A stretch of 64,000 bases of DNA from an uncultured Bacteroidales bacterium (GTDB taxonomy: Bacteria > Bacteroidota > Bacteroidia > Bacteroidales > Muribaculaceae), in contig CADCFN010000012.1 of the NCBI GenBank assembly GCA_902800715.1, forward strand, positions 47,474-111,473. The letters are read 5' to 3'. How positions within the stretch are numbered: position 1 is the first letter of the stretch; each line of letters opens with the position of its first letter. The position numbers and the translations under genes were made by a program. The notes below the pieces were generated by a model. The model ran no database searches and was not told the DNA's origin. It worked only from the letters and a program-made list of their open reading frames with translations. Of this stretch, positions 28,553-38,754 are shown in pieces.

Positions 28553-29547
28553 TACGGTATATGCCTTAACAAGGTGTAATCCATCAGCAGGCTCAACAGC
28601 AGCAATCCGAGCAGGAGCAGTGCCCATGGCTCGTAATGGTCCTCGGTGTGGGTGAAGCGCTGCACGTCCATGTGGGTCTTCTCCAATTGGTCGATTTCCT
28701 TGAAGATGCTGCGCAGCACACTGCCCGAGGTGGCACGGAAGTACTTGCCGCCCGTCTTCGAGGCGATGGTCTTCAAGGTCGCCTCGTCAATGACAACGGG
28801 CATACGCTGGTACTGGATGTTGCCGGCATAGTCGATGGCAACAGGGTACTCGGCGGTACCGTTGCTGCCCACGCCGATGGTGTAAATCTTGATGCCGTAT
28901 TTGCGGGCAATGTCGGCAGCGGTGTTGGGTGCCACCACGCCCGTGTTGTTGGAGCCGTCGGTGAGCAGGATGATGCTCTTGCTCGCAGCCTTACCGTCAC
29001 GGATGCGGTTGATGGCGGTGGCTATACCGTCACCGATGGCAGTACCGTCCTCCAGCGCGCCAATCTCGGTCATCCCGATGGCATTGACGAGCGTTGCATT
29101 GTCCATGGTCATGGGCACCTGGGTGAAGCTCTCGCCAGCAAACAGCACCAGTCCGATGTTGTCATGGTCACGGCCACTCACAAACTGGGTTGCCACCCGC
29201 TTGGCGCTCTCAAAGCGGTTGGGAGAGAAATCCTTGGCGAGCATACTGGTGGACACATCGAGGGCGATGACGATGTCGGTACCTTCCACATCGCTGGTTG
29301 ACCAGCTGTCCTTAGTCTGCGGACGGCACAGGATAATGATGAGGCATGCCAACGCTCCCATCTTGAGGGCAAATGACAGGTGCTTGAGCCACACTTTCCA
29401 ACTCGTGCCCATGCCGTCAAACGCACGCGTTGACGACACGTTCATCTCGGGTTCGTTCTTGTCCTGGCTATAGATGTACCATGCGATGAGCGGTATCATC
29501 AGCGCGGGCAGCAGCCACAACCATCCTGGATGAGCAAGGTTCATCAT
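28552..29547 (-). CDS. batA: BatA: von Willebrand factor A membrane protein
   Basis: A 331-aa protein with the same plan as BatB: N-terminal TM pair, VWA domain with MIDAS residues ALDVSTSMLAKD and LLTDGSNNTG, and a C-terminal TM helix (PWALLLLGLLLLSLLMDY). ATG 29547 overlaps the stop of the upstream gene (ATGA at 29544-29547), showing translational coupling. Confidence 0.93.
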   Translation of the reverse strand: MMNLAHPGWLWLLPALMIPLIAWYIYSQDKNEPEMNVSSTRAFDGMGTSWKVWLKHLSFALKMGALACLIIILCRPQTKDSWSTSDVEGTDIVIALDVSTSMLAKDFSPNRFESAKRVATQFVSGRDHDNIGLVLFAGESFTQVPMTMDNATLVNAIGMTEIGALEDGTAIGDGIATAINRIRDGKAASKSIILLTDGSNNTGVVAPNTAADIARKYGIKIYTIGVGSNGTAEYPVAIDYAGNIQYQRMPVVIDEATLKTIASKTGGKYFRATSGSVLRSIFKEIDQLEKTHMDVQRFTHTEDHYEPWALLLLGLLLLSLLMDYTLLRHIP

Positions 29548-30497
29548 TTCTTCACCTCCTCCTTCTTTTCGGGTTGTTCAACGGGACGCGTCGCCTCGAC
29601 AAAATTCACGGCACGCTGATAGGCGACCTCGTTGTCGTCGGCAAGCGGACGGGCGTTGGCAAACTTCACGATGTCGGCCACCTCGAGAATCATCTCCAGC
29701 TGCTCGTTCACTGCCTTGGTCTCCTTGTTCTCTTTCAAGGTCTCAATAATCTGAGATGAGGTCATCTCCACGGCATTGATGTGGAAACGGCGGTCGATAT
29801 ACACGCGCAGGATGTCGGTCAGACCAGTGAAGTACTCCTTCTCCTGTCCTCTCTGCCACAGTTGGGCGGCCTTCAGGTTCTGCAGGTTAATCATCGCTTC
29901 CTCGTAGGGCGGCAGACGTTTCTTGGTGGGTTTCAATGGATTGATGCCCTTCTTGTAGTACTTGCGATAAGCCCAGATGCCTGCACCGATGAGCAACAGT
30001 GCCAGCAGCCATGCCCACCAGTAGTCAGGCAGCCAGTCAAACAGGTTGAAGGGTACGTCCTCGACCGGTTTGATGTCGTGGATATCCTTCATCTGGCTCA
30101 CATTGACTGGATGCACCTTGAGCGTGAGTTGGTTGCAATAGGCAGTATCACCGTTTACAACATATGGAATGGGCTTGATAATCCACATGCCCGAATCGAA
30201 ACTCTGGATAATCAGGTCACGGTTGATCTGGATGCGGTTGTTGCCCAGGTCGGTCGTGTCGGCGGCAGGCCGCTCGGCAATCTCTACCATCGCATTGAGC
30301 GTATCCAGTTGCTCTGTAGGAAAGAAACCACGCGCATCCTTGTCCTGGGTAATCTCCAGGTGCAATGCGGTGGTCTTGCCCATAAGCAATGTGGCACTGT
30401 CGAGCCGCGCCTTGAATGTTACGTTACCGCCCCATGCAGTTGACGCGGCAAGCAGCACGATGGCAGTCATCACGATATATCTCACTTTTTGTGACAT
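29544..30497 (-). CDS. Bat-operon membrane protein, DUF4381-like
   Basis: A 317-aa protein between the DUF58 gene and batA, the position held by DUF4381-type proteins in Bat/MoxR operons. Signal peptide (IVMTAIVLLAASTAWGG), periplasmic beta-rich half (~25-165), one TM helix (YWWAWLLALLLIGAGIWAY, ~178-196) and a cytoplasmic helical tail (PYEEAMINLQNLKAAQLWQR). Function unknown; probably part of the same membrane complex as BatA/BatB. Confidence 0.82.
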   Translation of the reverse strand: MSQKVRYIVMTAIVLLAASTAWGGNVTFKARLDSATLLMGKTTALHLEITQDKDARGFFPTEQLDTLNAMVEIAERPAADTTDLGNNRIQINRDLIIQSFDSGMWIIKPIPYVVNGDTAYCNQLTLKVHPVNVSQMKDIHDIKPVEDVPFNLFDWLPDYWWAWLLALLLIGAGIWAYRKYYKKGINPLKPTKKRLPPYEEAMINLQNLKAAQLWQRGQEKEYFTGLTDILRVYIDRRFHINAVEMTSSQIIETLKENKETKAVNEQLEMILEVADIVKFANARPLADDNEVAYQRAVNFVEATRPVEQPEKKEEVKK

Positions 30498-30499
30498 TT

Positions 30500-30542
30500 T
30501 TCAGTTGTCGGTTTTCAGTTGTCAGTTCTAACTTCTAACTCC
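30500..30542. repeat. CAGTTGTC/TCAGTTG repeats
   Basis: Short run of the same heptad family, between the DUF58 and DUF4381-like genes. Confidence 0.5.
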
Positions 30543-31406
30543 ACGGTTCTTGAACAATCCCATTAGGGCGGTAACATAGTCCTCGTCGGTTGCCACGCTC
30601 GCCATATCCACGTTGCAGCGCTGCAGCGTGCTGTTGACCGCCTGCTGCTGGTTGTACCACCAGCGGCTATAAGCGTCGCGCACACGCTTGCTGCCCGTGT
30701 TCACCCAGCGCATGGTACCGCGCTCGGCATCACGCACGCGCATGAGTCCCACGTCGGGCAACTTCGCCTCACGCTTGTCATAGACCTGTACTGCGATGAC
30801 GTCATGCTTGTGGTTGGCGATGGACAAGGACTTGCTGTAGTCGTGCTCATCGATGAAGTCGCTCACCAGGAATGTGGTGCAGCGTTTCTTCAGAGCGCTG
30901 GTCATGTATTCCAGAGCCATATTGATATCGGTGCCGGTGTTCTCGGGCTGGAAGTCGAGCAGTTCACGGATGACAAGCAGGATGTGCTTGCGGCCCTTCT
31001 TGGGCGGGATAAACTTCTCGATTTTGTCGCTGAAAAAGATGACACCCACCTTGTCGTTGTTCTCGATAGCCGAGAAGGCGATGGTAGCACCGATTTCGGC
31101 CATCATCTCGCGCTTGGCGACACCCACAGCACCAAAGTCTTTGCTCCCCGACACGTCAACGAGCAACATCACCGTGAGTTCGCGCTCCTCTTCATAGACT
31201 TTCACATACGGGCGGTTGTAGCGGGCTGTGACGTTCCAGTCGATGTCGCGCACGTCGTCACCATACTGGTACTCGCGCACCTCGCTGAATGTCATACCCC
31301 TGCCCTTAAAAGCGGAGTGGTATTCACCGGCAAATATGTTCTGCGACAGGCCCTTGGTCTTGATTTCTATCTTACGGACCTTGCGCAGCAGTTCGTTAGT
31401 ATCCAT
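30528..31406 (-). CDS. DUF58 domain protein
   Basis: A 292-aa cytoplasmic protein of the DUF58 family that accompanies MoxR ATPases. The DUF58 motif (GRGMTFSEVREYQYGDDVRDID, ~36-57) and a VWA-like core with LLVDVSGSKDFG (~85-96) are clear. DUF58 proteins are thought to be MoxR clients or adaptors linking it to the VWA membrane proteins. Confidence 0.93.
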   Translation of the reverse strand: MDTNELLRKVRKIEIKTKGLSQNIFAGEYHSAFKGRGMTFSEVREYQYGDDVRDIDWNVTARYNRPYVKVYEEERELTVMLLVDVSGSKDFGAVGVAKREMMAEIGATIAFSAIENNDKVGVIFFSDKIEKFIPPKKGRKHILLVIRELLDFQPENTGTDINMALEYMTSALKKRCTTFLVSDFIDEHDYSKSLSIANHKHDVIAVQVYDKREAKLPDVGLMRVRDAERGTMRWVNTGSKRVRDAYSRWWYNQQQAVNSTLQRCNVDMASVATDEDYVTALMGLFKNRGVRS

Positions 31407-31414
31407 TGATCATC

Positions 31415-31519
31415 AAGTGAATAGTTAATAGTTAACAGTGAATAGTTCATTCATGCTCATTAAGAGATATGCTGCCATCAGCCTCAAACTATTAACTTTA
31501 AACTATTCTCTATTAACTG

Positions 31520-31525
<6 letters not shown>
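31415..31525. repeat. TTAATAGTTAACAG-type repeats
   Basis: Repeated ATAGTTAA / TTAACTAT units between moxR and the DUF58 gene; they can fold into imperfect hairpins. Confidence 0.55.
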
Positions 31526-32515
<990 letters not shown>

Positions 32516-32567
32516 AACAATATAGTTTTTTCTGTCTTATGTCTATTGTAAGCTATTTTACAGGGTG

Positions 32568-32575
32568 CAAAAATA
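32568..32575 (-). promoter_or_regulatory. -7 box TATTTTTG upstream of moxR
   Basis: 52 bp before the moxR start; the -33 half is not clear. It would drive the whole moxR-bat operon. Confidence 0.55.
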
Positions 32576-32965
32576 CATCTTTACCTAACACCCACGCGTG
32601 AAAAACACGTTAATTTAACACATATATTGTTAAAAGCTTAACACATATCACAGATACGCCCGCCAGAGCCAATACCATGGCTTTGACAGGCGTTTGTACA
32701 TTAAAAAAAAATCCCCGACTCTCGCCGCGGATCATTTTGAAAAAATCTAATTAACCTCTAATACCATTAACATAAACCTTAAAACTAAATCTTAACCTTT
32801 CACAATAACCTCATGCCTCACGGCATCTGTTTTTTGCGCTTATGAAAAATGTGCTGCAAAATTAATGCTAAATATGTTATTAAACATAATTTTCGAGCAA
32901 GAAAACGCAGTTTATTAACATAATTTAACCTTTATAGACTGTTTTTCAGTAAAATAGGACCAAAA
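32576..32965. other. long AT-rich intergenic region between divergent ends
   Basis: About 390 bp with no plausible gene. Holds ACACATATATTGTTAA/TTAACACATATCA direct repeats and an A-run. I see no known RNA or promoter in it apart from the moxR box. Confidence 0.5.
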
Positions 32966-33029
32966 ACAGGGCTAATCGGTCCCCTTTCACCAATTAGCCC
33001 TGTAAGCTTTACTGGCTGTTGCAGCCAGT
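32966..33029 (-). terminator. two hairpins ending the GH13 gene, second followed by T5
   Basis: On the minus strand the first stem is ACTGGCT/AGCCAGT (33011-33029), close to the GH13 stop. The second is ACAGGGCTAAT / ATTAGCCCTGT (32966-33003) followed by TTTTT, a good intrinsic terminator. Confidence 0.75.
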
Positions 33030-33047
33030 GTCATCACGACAAGGGTA

Positions 33048-34400
33048 TCACTTGTAGGACAACAGCATGTACTGATAAGGTTTCAGCGGGAACCATTCCT
33101 TCAGTTCGACGCTCTCACCGGTCATCAGGTCGGTGGCTGTCCTGTTAGCCCACATAGCCGGCAGCTGATAGCTGTGGGCATCGCCCCTGACGTTGACCAT
33201 CACCAGCACATTGTCGTTGTTGAGCACACGCTCGACACACAGCACATTGTTCTGATCATCATCAAAGGGGTGTACCTTACCGCTGCTGCGCAATGACGGA
33301 TGTGCATTGTAAACTGCAATAAGCTTCTTATACTCTTTGCGCAAGTCGGGGTTGGCATTCCAGTTGACCGGCACATAGTGGAAGAAGTTGATGGTTTCGG
33401 GATATCCTACTTCCTGCGAGCCATAGACGAGCATGCCGCCGTGCAGCATGGTAGTGGCAACAAAGGCTGCCATCGAAGCACGCACTCCTCCATAGAGTGT
33501 AATCGGTGACGCCTTGGTTGCCTCATCATGATTGGTCGTGAAACGCATCTTGTATTTGCCTTGGGTCAGGTCTTCGTACTCGTGCTTGTCCACTTCAATC
33601 AGTTTGCCAACCTTGACTCCGTCCTTCATCACCTCGGCAATAGCGCCCATGAATTCCCAAGCATAGTTCAAGTCAAAGCCTGCCACAAAATTCTCGGGAT
33701 TGGCACCCTCGGCGAGCATGATGAGTTTGCGCGGATTGGCGGCAACACGCAGTTTGGTGATGGCTTCTCTCCAGAAATCCACAGGCACCTGGTCGGCCAC
33801 GTCACAACGGAAGCCATCGACGCCGACGCTATCTACCCAGAACTGCATCGCGTCAATCATGGCGGCGCGCATGTCCTTATTGTCATAGTTCAGGTCAGCG
33901 ACATCGGTCCAGTCGGTGCCGGGAGGATAGACGATGTTACCGGTCGAGTCGTGGGTGTACCAGTCGGGATGCTGCTCGAGCCACACATTGTCCCATGCCG
34001 TGTGGTTGGCTACCCAGTCAAGGATGACGCCCATGCCACGTTCATGGCAGGCATTCACAAGTTCCTGCAAATCCTTGATTGTACCGTACTCAGGAGCCAC
34101 AGCCTTGTAGTCACGCACCGAATAAGGTGAGTTCTTGCTCTTCACCTCGCCGATGGGATAAATGGGCATAATCCACAACATGTTCACGCCCAAGTCGGCG
34201 ATGGTGTCCAGACGGGCCTGAACCGCTTTCAGCGAATTGGACGGGGCAAACACTCGGGGATTGACCTGATACAGCACCACATCCGACACCTCAGGCACCA
34301 CAAAACCGTCAGCCTCAATCTCTGCACGATGGGAAGTGGGCTTGCATGCCACAACAAGAACCATCAATGCCAACAGTAATACAAATAAAAAATGTCTCAT
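33048..34400 (-). CDS. GH13 alpha-amylase-family lipoprotein
   Basis: A 450-aa glycoside hydrolase family 13 enzyme with a lipoprotein signal (LLLALMVLVVACKP; lipobox VVAC), so anchored to a membrane. Conserved regions: DWVANHT (region I), GFRCDVADQV with the nucleophile Asp, LIMLAEG with the acid/base Glu and TTNHDE with the transition-state Asp. It is short and lacks a clear domain B insertion, like the cytoplasmic/periplasmic maltodextrin-type amylases of Bacteroidales. ATG 34400 is used because the longer frame starts at a TTG overlapping the upstream gene's stop. It follows the coiled-coil gene by 32 bp. Confidence 0.92.
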   Translation of the reverse strand: MRHFLFVLLLALMVLVVACKPTSHRAEIEADGFVVPEVSDVVLYQVNPRVFAPSNSLKAVQARLDTIADLGVNMLWIMPIYPIGEVKSKNSPYSVRDYKAVAPEYGTIKDLQELVNACHERGMGVILDWVANHTAWDNVWLEQHPDWYTHDSTGNIVYPPGTDWTDVADLNYDNKDMRAAMIDAMQFWVDSVGVDGFRCDVADQVPVDFWREAITKLRVAANPRKLIMLAEGANPENFVAGFDLNYAWEFMGAIAEVMKDGVKVGKLIEVDKHEYEDLTQGKYKMRFTTNHDEATKASPITLYGGVRASMAAFVATTMLHGGMLVYGSQEVGYPETINFFHYVPVNWNANPDLRKEYKKLIAVYNAHPSLRSSGKVHPFDDDQNNVLCVERVLNNDNVLVMVNVRGDAHSYQLPAMWANRTATDLMTGESVELKEWFPLKPYQYMLLSYK

Positions 34401-34432
34401 TTCTGTCAATATTTTAGTTGTTAAGTATTCTT

Positions 34433-35686
34433 TCAATCTGAGTTGAGGGAACGCTTGAAGCGTTCAAACTGCTCATTGCTTACCTCAGTGACAGTGAGGG
34501 TGATGCGTTCCTCGGCATCCTTGCCGATGGCAAACACCAGCACATGGTCATCGACCGTGTAGCCTGTCTCGACCTCCTGTGTCTCGCTGTTAAGGCGCCA
34601 AGGCACTGCCATGCGGGAGTTACTGCCCTTGAGCGCGTTTTTGATGGCTAGTTTCGCCATCTCAATGTCTTTGACTGCCGTTGAGAACATCGTGCATGAG
34701 CCGCCATCGTCACGGGTCTGGGTAAAGTCATATTTCTCGCTCAGCCACAACGCCACATCAGAGTAGTGATAACGGCTCTCCTCCGACGGCGCTTTGCTGA
34801 CCGATGCGCTAGCGGCTTTCTGCTGTTGCTGTGCGGCACGTTCCTGACGCTGGCGCTCTCGTTCCTGTTCACGCTGCTGTTTTTCCTGTTCGCGCTTGAG
34901 GCGTTTTTCTTCCTCGCGTTGCTTCTTTTCTTCAGCCTTTTTCAGTTTCTCGGCTTCACGCAGTGCCTTGGCTTCCTCGCGGCGCTTTTCTTGCTCACGG
35001 CGTTGCTGCAGGCGCAGTTCGCTACGCTCGGCCTCGCGTTGTTCCGCTTCGAGTTTACGCTGTTGCTTTGCACTGATGACGTTCCCTTCTTGAGCCTCTT
35101 CCTGAACCTCGGCATCGTCCACAGTGGGGGCTTCCTTTTCCTCATCGGGGATAACCACAGGGTGGCGGTCGCGAGTGCTGCGGCGAGTCGTTTTCTCGGC
35201 ACTGGCAGGCTTAGCTTCACTATTTTCGGTTGTCTTCTTGCCTAAGGACTTGTAATAGCCTGCTGTCTCGGTGACACTCACATAGTAGGTACCGTCTTCG
35301 AGTGCCTTGCGCTTAACGCTGAAACGGAAGTTGTTCTTCTCGTAGCGGAAATCCTTCCAGTAGGTTCCCGTGGTCATATGCCAGTCGCCCACGGCTTTGA
35401 TATCGTCATAGCTTGCCATGATTCTGTCAATCATGTCACGCACTTTTTTGCTATTGAGACCTTCGGGAGTGTTCAGGAAATAGTTCACCTCACCCTTGGC
35501 ACGCTGCTGCTCCATGTCGGCAGCGCTGGGCGAGTAGTAGTACTCAAAGTAATTGCGTCCCACAAAGGTCTCGCTGACTACCTCATCGAGATACCACTCC
35601 CACTCGGGCGTCTGCTGTGTGGGCTGTGACGATACTGCTAACGCAAAACACGCCAGCAGACTCAACATGATGCTTTTCACTCTCAT
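34433..35686 (-). CDS. exported coiled-coil protein of unknown function
   Basis: A 417-aa protein with a signal peptide (SIMLSLLACFALAVSSQ). A folded N-terminal domain (~25-150, FVGRNYFEYYYSPSAADMEQ) is separated from a folded C-terminal domain (~310-417, HYSDVALWLSEKYDFTQTRD) by a ~130-residue run of Glu/Arg/Lys/Gln-rich sequence predicted as a single long helix or coiled coil. No family recognised. The promoter is only 5 bp before the ATG (35692-35699), so the mRNA is nearly leaderless. Probably co-transcribed with the GH13 gene. Confidence 0.75.
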   Translation of the reverse strand: MRVKSIMLSLLACFALAVSSQPTQQTPEWEWYLDEVVSETFVGRNYFEYYYSPSAADMEQQRAKGEVNYFLNTPEGLNSKKVRDMIDRIMASYDDIKAVGDWHMTTGTYWKDFRYEKNNFRFSVKRKALEDGTYYVSVTETAGYYKSLGKKTTENSEAKPASAEKTTRRSTRDRHPVVIPDEEKEAPTVDDAEVQEEAQEGNVISAKQQRKLEAEQREAERSELRLQQRREQEKRREEAKALREAEKLKKAEEKKQREEEKRLKREQEKQQREQERERQRQERAAQQQQKAASASVSKAPSEESRYHYSDVALWLSEKYDFTQTRDDGGSCTMFSTAVKDIEMAKLAIKNALKGSNSRMAVPWRLNSETQEVETGYTVDDHVLVFAIGKDAEERITLTVTEVSNEQFERFKRSLNSD

Positions 35687-35691
35687 AGCCG

Positions 35692-35723
35692 CAAATTTAA
35701 TCTCTTTTTTGATTTACTGCAAG
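35692..35723 (-). promoter_or_regulatory. promoter CTTG-N20-TAAATTTG with very short leader
   Basis: -7 box 35692-35699, -33 35720-35723 on the minus strand. The ATG begins 5 bp after the box. Confidence 0.65.
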
Positions 35724-35792
35724 ATTTTGAAAGTATTTTTTCATTTTCAAATGACGATTATTTACATTATTGGTAGAAAAAGTGTAAAAACA

Positions 35793-35824
35793 TTTGCTTA
35801 TTTCAAAGGAATATGCTATATTTG
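35793..35824 (+). promoter_or_regulatory. promoter TTTG-N20-TATATTTG for the LRR gene
   Basis: Perfect element pair; it implies a ~147-nt leader before ATG 35976. Confidence 0.8.
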
Positions 35825-35975
35825 CGGCGAGAGATGTTCTGTTCCATCCGTACTTTCACGGAGCACATAGATAAAAGCGTGTTGTCCCCAATTGGCAAAC
35901 AATGTCCCTGCGCTTTTCATTTACTAATACTTTAATGCCGAATTCGGGGGACGTCAGGAGGCACCAGTAAATATT
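35825..35975 (+). promoter_or_regulatory. structured 5' leader of the LRR gene
   Basis: Stems visible: TCCGT/ACGGA (35847-35862); AAAAGCG (35873-35879) with CGCTTTT (35911-35917), enclosing TTGT/ACAA and a CCAATTGG turn. The later GGGGGAC (35946-35952) can pair with either GTCCCC (35884-35889) or GTCCC (35904-35908), which would break the second stem. Two exclusive folds next to the start codon look like a cis-regulatory RNA; no known class matched. Confidence 0.5.
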
Positions 35976-38597
35976 ATGAAAAAGCTATACTCTTTACTCA
36001 TGATCGTGCTGCTGGCAGGGCTAGCCGCACAGGCTGCCACCAACTATGGCATTAAGGTTGCCGGTGTGAATGTCACCAGTGACAATGCCTCTGGAGTTAC
36101 GGGCACGAATATCAGCGGATCGGTAACCTATAACAACTCGACCAAGACGCTGACGATGACCAACGTCACCATCAATCTCACCAGTGGCAGCGAACGCGCC
36201 CTGCTCAACACAGGCTGCTCGGGACTGACTGTAAAATTCGTCGGTACCTGCACCCTCAAGACCACCAACAAAGCACCTATACGCTCCGAGTGCGACACCT
36301 ACTTGTACGCTCCGTCGTCAAGTTCTGTGGTCAACGTCACTGGCGTCAACGAAGGAGCCATCTTTATGGCAGGCGACAATCACACGCTTCAAATTGTCGG
36401 CCCAGGAAAATTCAATATCAGCACCACAAAGTGTCCCGCGATTGAAGGTGCCGAATCCTCGGGTCAGCTGCAATCAGGTTACTTTGTGGAGTTTTATGAT
36501 GTAACTGCCGAATTGTATTCTCCCGAGAATGCATTGAGAAGGCTCTATGGTGTGAAATTCCATGAATCCAGCCACATCACGTTCAAGGCCACCAACAATG
36601 CCGACTACTCTATCGCTACAAGTATTCAGGGTTTTGCGTTTTTTGGTAACGAGACCGTCTTGGCTCCCATAGGCGCCTATGCCAGCAACAGTGCCGGGTC
36701 CTTCCTGGACAAGGACGGCAACCGCATCAAGTACCAGGACGTTTATGTCAGCGACAACTATGCGTTCATCATCAATGCCACCAACTTCCCTGACCCCAAC
36801 TTCAAGAACTACATGCTTTATCTCTATCCCAAGGGATACGTGACGCCGACCGAAGTGCAGAACCTGACAAATCTTGACCTGCACGGCCTGGGTATGTACG
36901 ATATAACAGGTATCGAAAAGATGCCCTACCTGAAGACGCTCTATTGCAACAACAACGACCTCACGTCACTCAACCTTAGCAGCAACACCAACCTTACATA
37001 CCTCAGTTGCTACAACAACGGGATGACGTCGCTCAATGTGAACAACTGCACCAAGCTCACCTATCTGGACTGCGCGACCAACAACTTGACGACGCTCAAC
37101 CTGTCGAACCTGACTGCCCTGCAGACGCTCTACTGTAACAACAACAAGCTGACGTCGATTTCATTCGCTTCCAGTACACCCAACCTGCAGACAGTGAACT
37201 GCTCCAGTAACAAGTTCACCCATTTCAACCTGTACGACCGCTCAGCCCTGAAAACCCTGAATATCTCCTATTGCCCAACGATGACCATCCTGCAGTGTTT
37301 CGGCTGCGCTTTGACTTCGTTGAACGTGACCGGAAATACTGCGCTAACTGACTTTGATTGTTATTATAACACCAACCTCAGCAACATCACGGGTCTGGCA
37401 GATTGTGCTGCAACAATGGAGAAGTTCAGCTGCCACCACACCGCCATTTCCAATTTGGACGTTGCCAACAATATGAATAACCTGAATTGGATCAATTGCT
37501 ATGACACTAAACTCACTTCACTCACCTTGACAAACAAGAGCAAGCTGACGGCCGTCCACTGCTATAACAATCCGCAAATGACAACACTTGTCGTCAGGGA
37601 CAACAGCATATTAACCACCCTCTATGCCAACAATTGCTCGTCGCTCAACTTCCTTCTTTGCAGCAGCAATAAGCTGACCACGCTTTCAGTAACGGGATGC
37701 ACCGCCTTGACCGACCTGCGTTGTTTCTATAATTACAATCTGACCACCATCACGGGTCTGGCCGACTGCGCTGCCTTGACCAATCTGACTTGTAATGAAT
37801 GCGCCATCACCAGTTTACCCCTCTCAAACGCCACCAACATCGCCACTATCCACGCTGCCAGCAATAGGCTAACCTCGTTGAGTCTCACGTACAAGAGACA
37901 GCTTAAAGACCTTGACGTTTCATACAATACGGCGCTTACCTCGCTCGTATGCACTGGCGACGCCTTGACCACATTGAATGTCACCGGTTGTGTCGCTTTG
38001 ACCCAACTGGGTGCAGGCGATAATGCCAACCTGACGGCCGTCACTGGTCTTAACGACTGTACCAACATCACCTCATTGAATCTCAATGACTGTAATTTCT
38101 CCACGCTGAGTGTGAACAATAAGACCAAACTGACCACCCTCAAATGTAACGGAAACCAGTTGACCTCGCTCAACGTATCAGGGTGCAGCGCTCTCACGAC
38201 GATCGAATGCTACAAGAATAAGATCACCGGCTCGGGCATGAACATCCTGGTGAACAGCCTACCCACGCGCTCGACCAGCAACCCGGGCACTTTACGTGTC
38301 ATCTACCACACTGGCGAGAACAATGCGATGACCGCCGCCCAAATCACCACAGCCACCAACAAGTACTGGATGCCCAAGAAGTACAACGGTTCTGCCTGGA
38401 TGGACCTGACAGCGACCCTGCGTGGTGACGTGAATAGTGATGGCAGTGTGACCATCGCTGACGTGACCGCACTCATTGATCTGTTGCTCAGTGGCAACAC
38501 TTCCGGCAATGACTCTGCCGACTGCAACATCGATGGTTCCGTGAACATCGCCGACGTAACCGCCCTCATCGACTACCTGCTGAGCGACAGCTGGTAA
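35976..38597 (+). CDS. secreted leucine-rich-repeat protein with dockerin-like tail
   Basis: An 873-aa exported protein. Signal peptide (YSLLMIVLLAGLAAQA). Residues ~20-260 form a beta-rich domain (NYGIKVAGVNVTSDNASGV). From ~295 to ~800 come many tandem leucine-rich repeats of the Bacteroidales type, with L-x-x-L-x-C/V-x-x-N-x-L-T-x-L units (YLSCYNNGMTSLNV, TLYCNNNKLTSI). Residues ~810-873 hold two calcium-binding dockerin type I-like repeats (GDVNSDGSVTIADVTALIDL; CNIDGSVNIADVTALIDYLL). Surface interaction or adhesion is likely; the dockerin-like tail is common in Bacteroidales secreted proteins where no cellulosome exists. Confidence 0.88.
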   Translation: MKKLYSLLMIVLLAGLAAQAATNYGIKVAGVNVTSDNASGVTGTNISGSVTYNNSTKTLTMTNVTINLTSGSERALLNTGCSGLTVKFVGTCTLKTTNKAPIRSECDTYLYAPSSSSVVNVTGVNEGAIFMAGDNHTLQIVGPGKFNISTTKCPAIEGAESSGQLQSGYFVEFYDVTAELYSPENALRRLYGVKFHESSHITFKATNNADYSIATSIQGFAFFGNETVLAPIGAYASNSAGSFLDKDGNRIKYQDVYVSDNYAFIINATNFPDPNFKNYMLYLYPKGYVTPTEVQNLTNLDLHGLGMYDITGIEKMPYLKTLYCNNNDLTSLNLSSNTNLTYLSCYNNGMTSLNVNNCTKLTYLDCATNNLTTLNLSNLTALQTLYCNNNKLTSISFASSTPNLQTVNCSSNKFTHFNLYDRSALKTLNISYCPTMTILQCFGCALTSLNVTGNTALTDFDCYYNTNLSNITGLADCAATMEKFSCHHTAISNLDVANNMNNLNWINCYDTKLTSLTLTNKSKLTAVHCYNNPQMTTLVVRDNSILTTLYANNCSSLNFLLCSSNKLTTLSVTGCTALTDLRCFYNYNLTTITGLADCAALTNLTCNECAITSLPLSNATNIATIHAASNRLTSLSLTYKRQLKDLDVSYNTALTSLVCTGDALTTLNVTGCVALTQLGAGDNANLTAVTGLNDCTNITSLNLNDCNFSTLSVNNKTKLTTLKCNGNQLTSLNVSGCSALTTIECYKNKITGSGMNILVNSLPTRSTSNPGTLRVIYHTGENNAMTAAQITTATNKYWMPKKYNGSAWMDLTATLRGDVNSDGSVTIADVTALIDLLLSGNTSGNDSADCNIDGSVNIADVTALIDYLLSDSW

Positions 38598-38646
38598 TGC
38601 TCGTGTTACTCGCAGTTTAGGGTTTAGTGTTTAGAGTTTAGAGGGT

Positions 38647-38678
38647 CATCCGCATTCCATTATTCAGGAGTGCGGATG
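38647..38678 (+). terminator. CATCCGCA/TGCGGATG hairpin after the LRR gene
   Basis: 8-bp arms with inner CC/GG pairing, followed by CCTTGATTT rather than a strong T tract. Heptad repeats (GTTTAGAG) precede it at 38614-38645. Confidence 0.45.
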
Positions 38679-38698
38679 CCTTGATTTAGATGACTCAA

Positions 38699-38730
38699 TT
38701 TGGACGATTGGAGAAGAATGATTACCTTTG
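38699..38730 (+). promoter_or_regulatory. promoter TTTG-N20-TACCTTTG for GH125
   Basis: -33 at 38699-38702, -7 at 38723-38730. An in-frame TTG at 38728 falls inside the box, which fixes the true start at ATG 38755. Confidence 0.85.
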
Positions 38731-38754
38731 CAAGAGGAAACAACCCACAAAACT

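Noticed and set aside
32576-32965. Possible RNA gene in the 390-bp gap upstream of moxR
   Set aside because: Only short A/T-rich direct repeats; no convincing stem set, terminator or known RNA motif.
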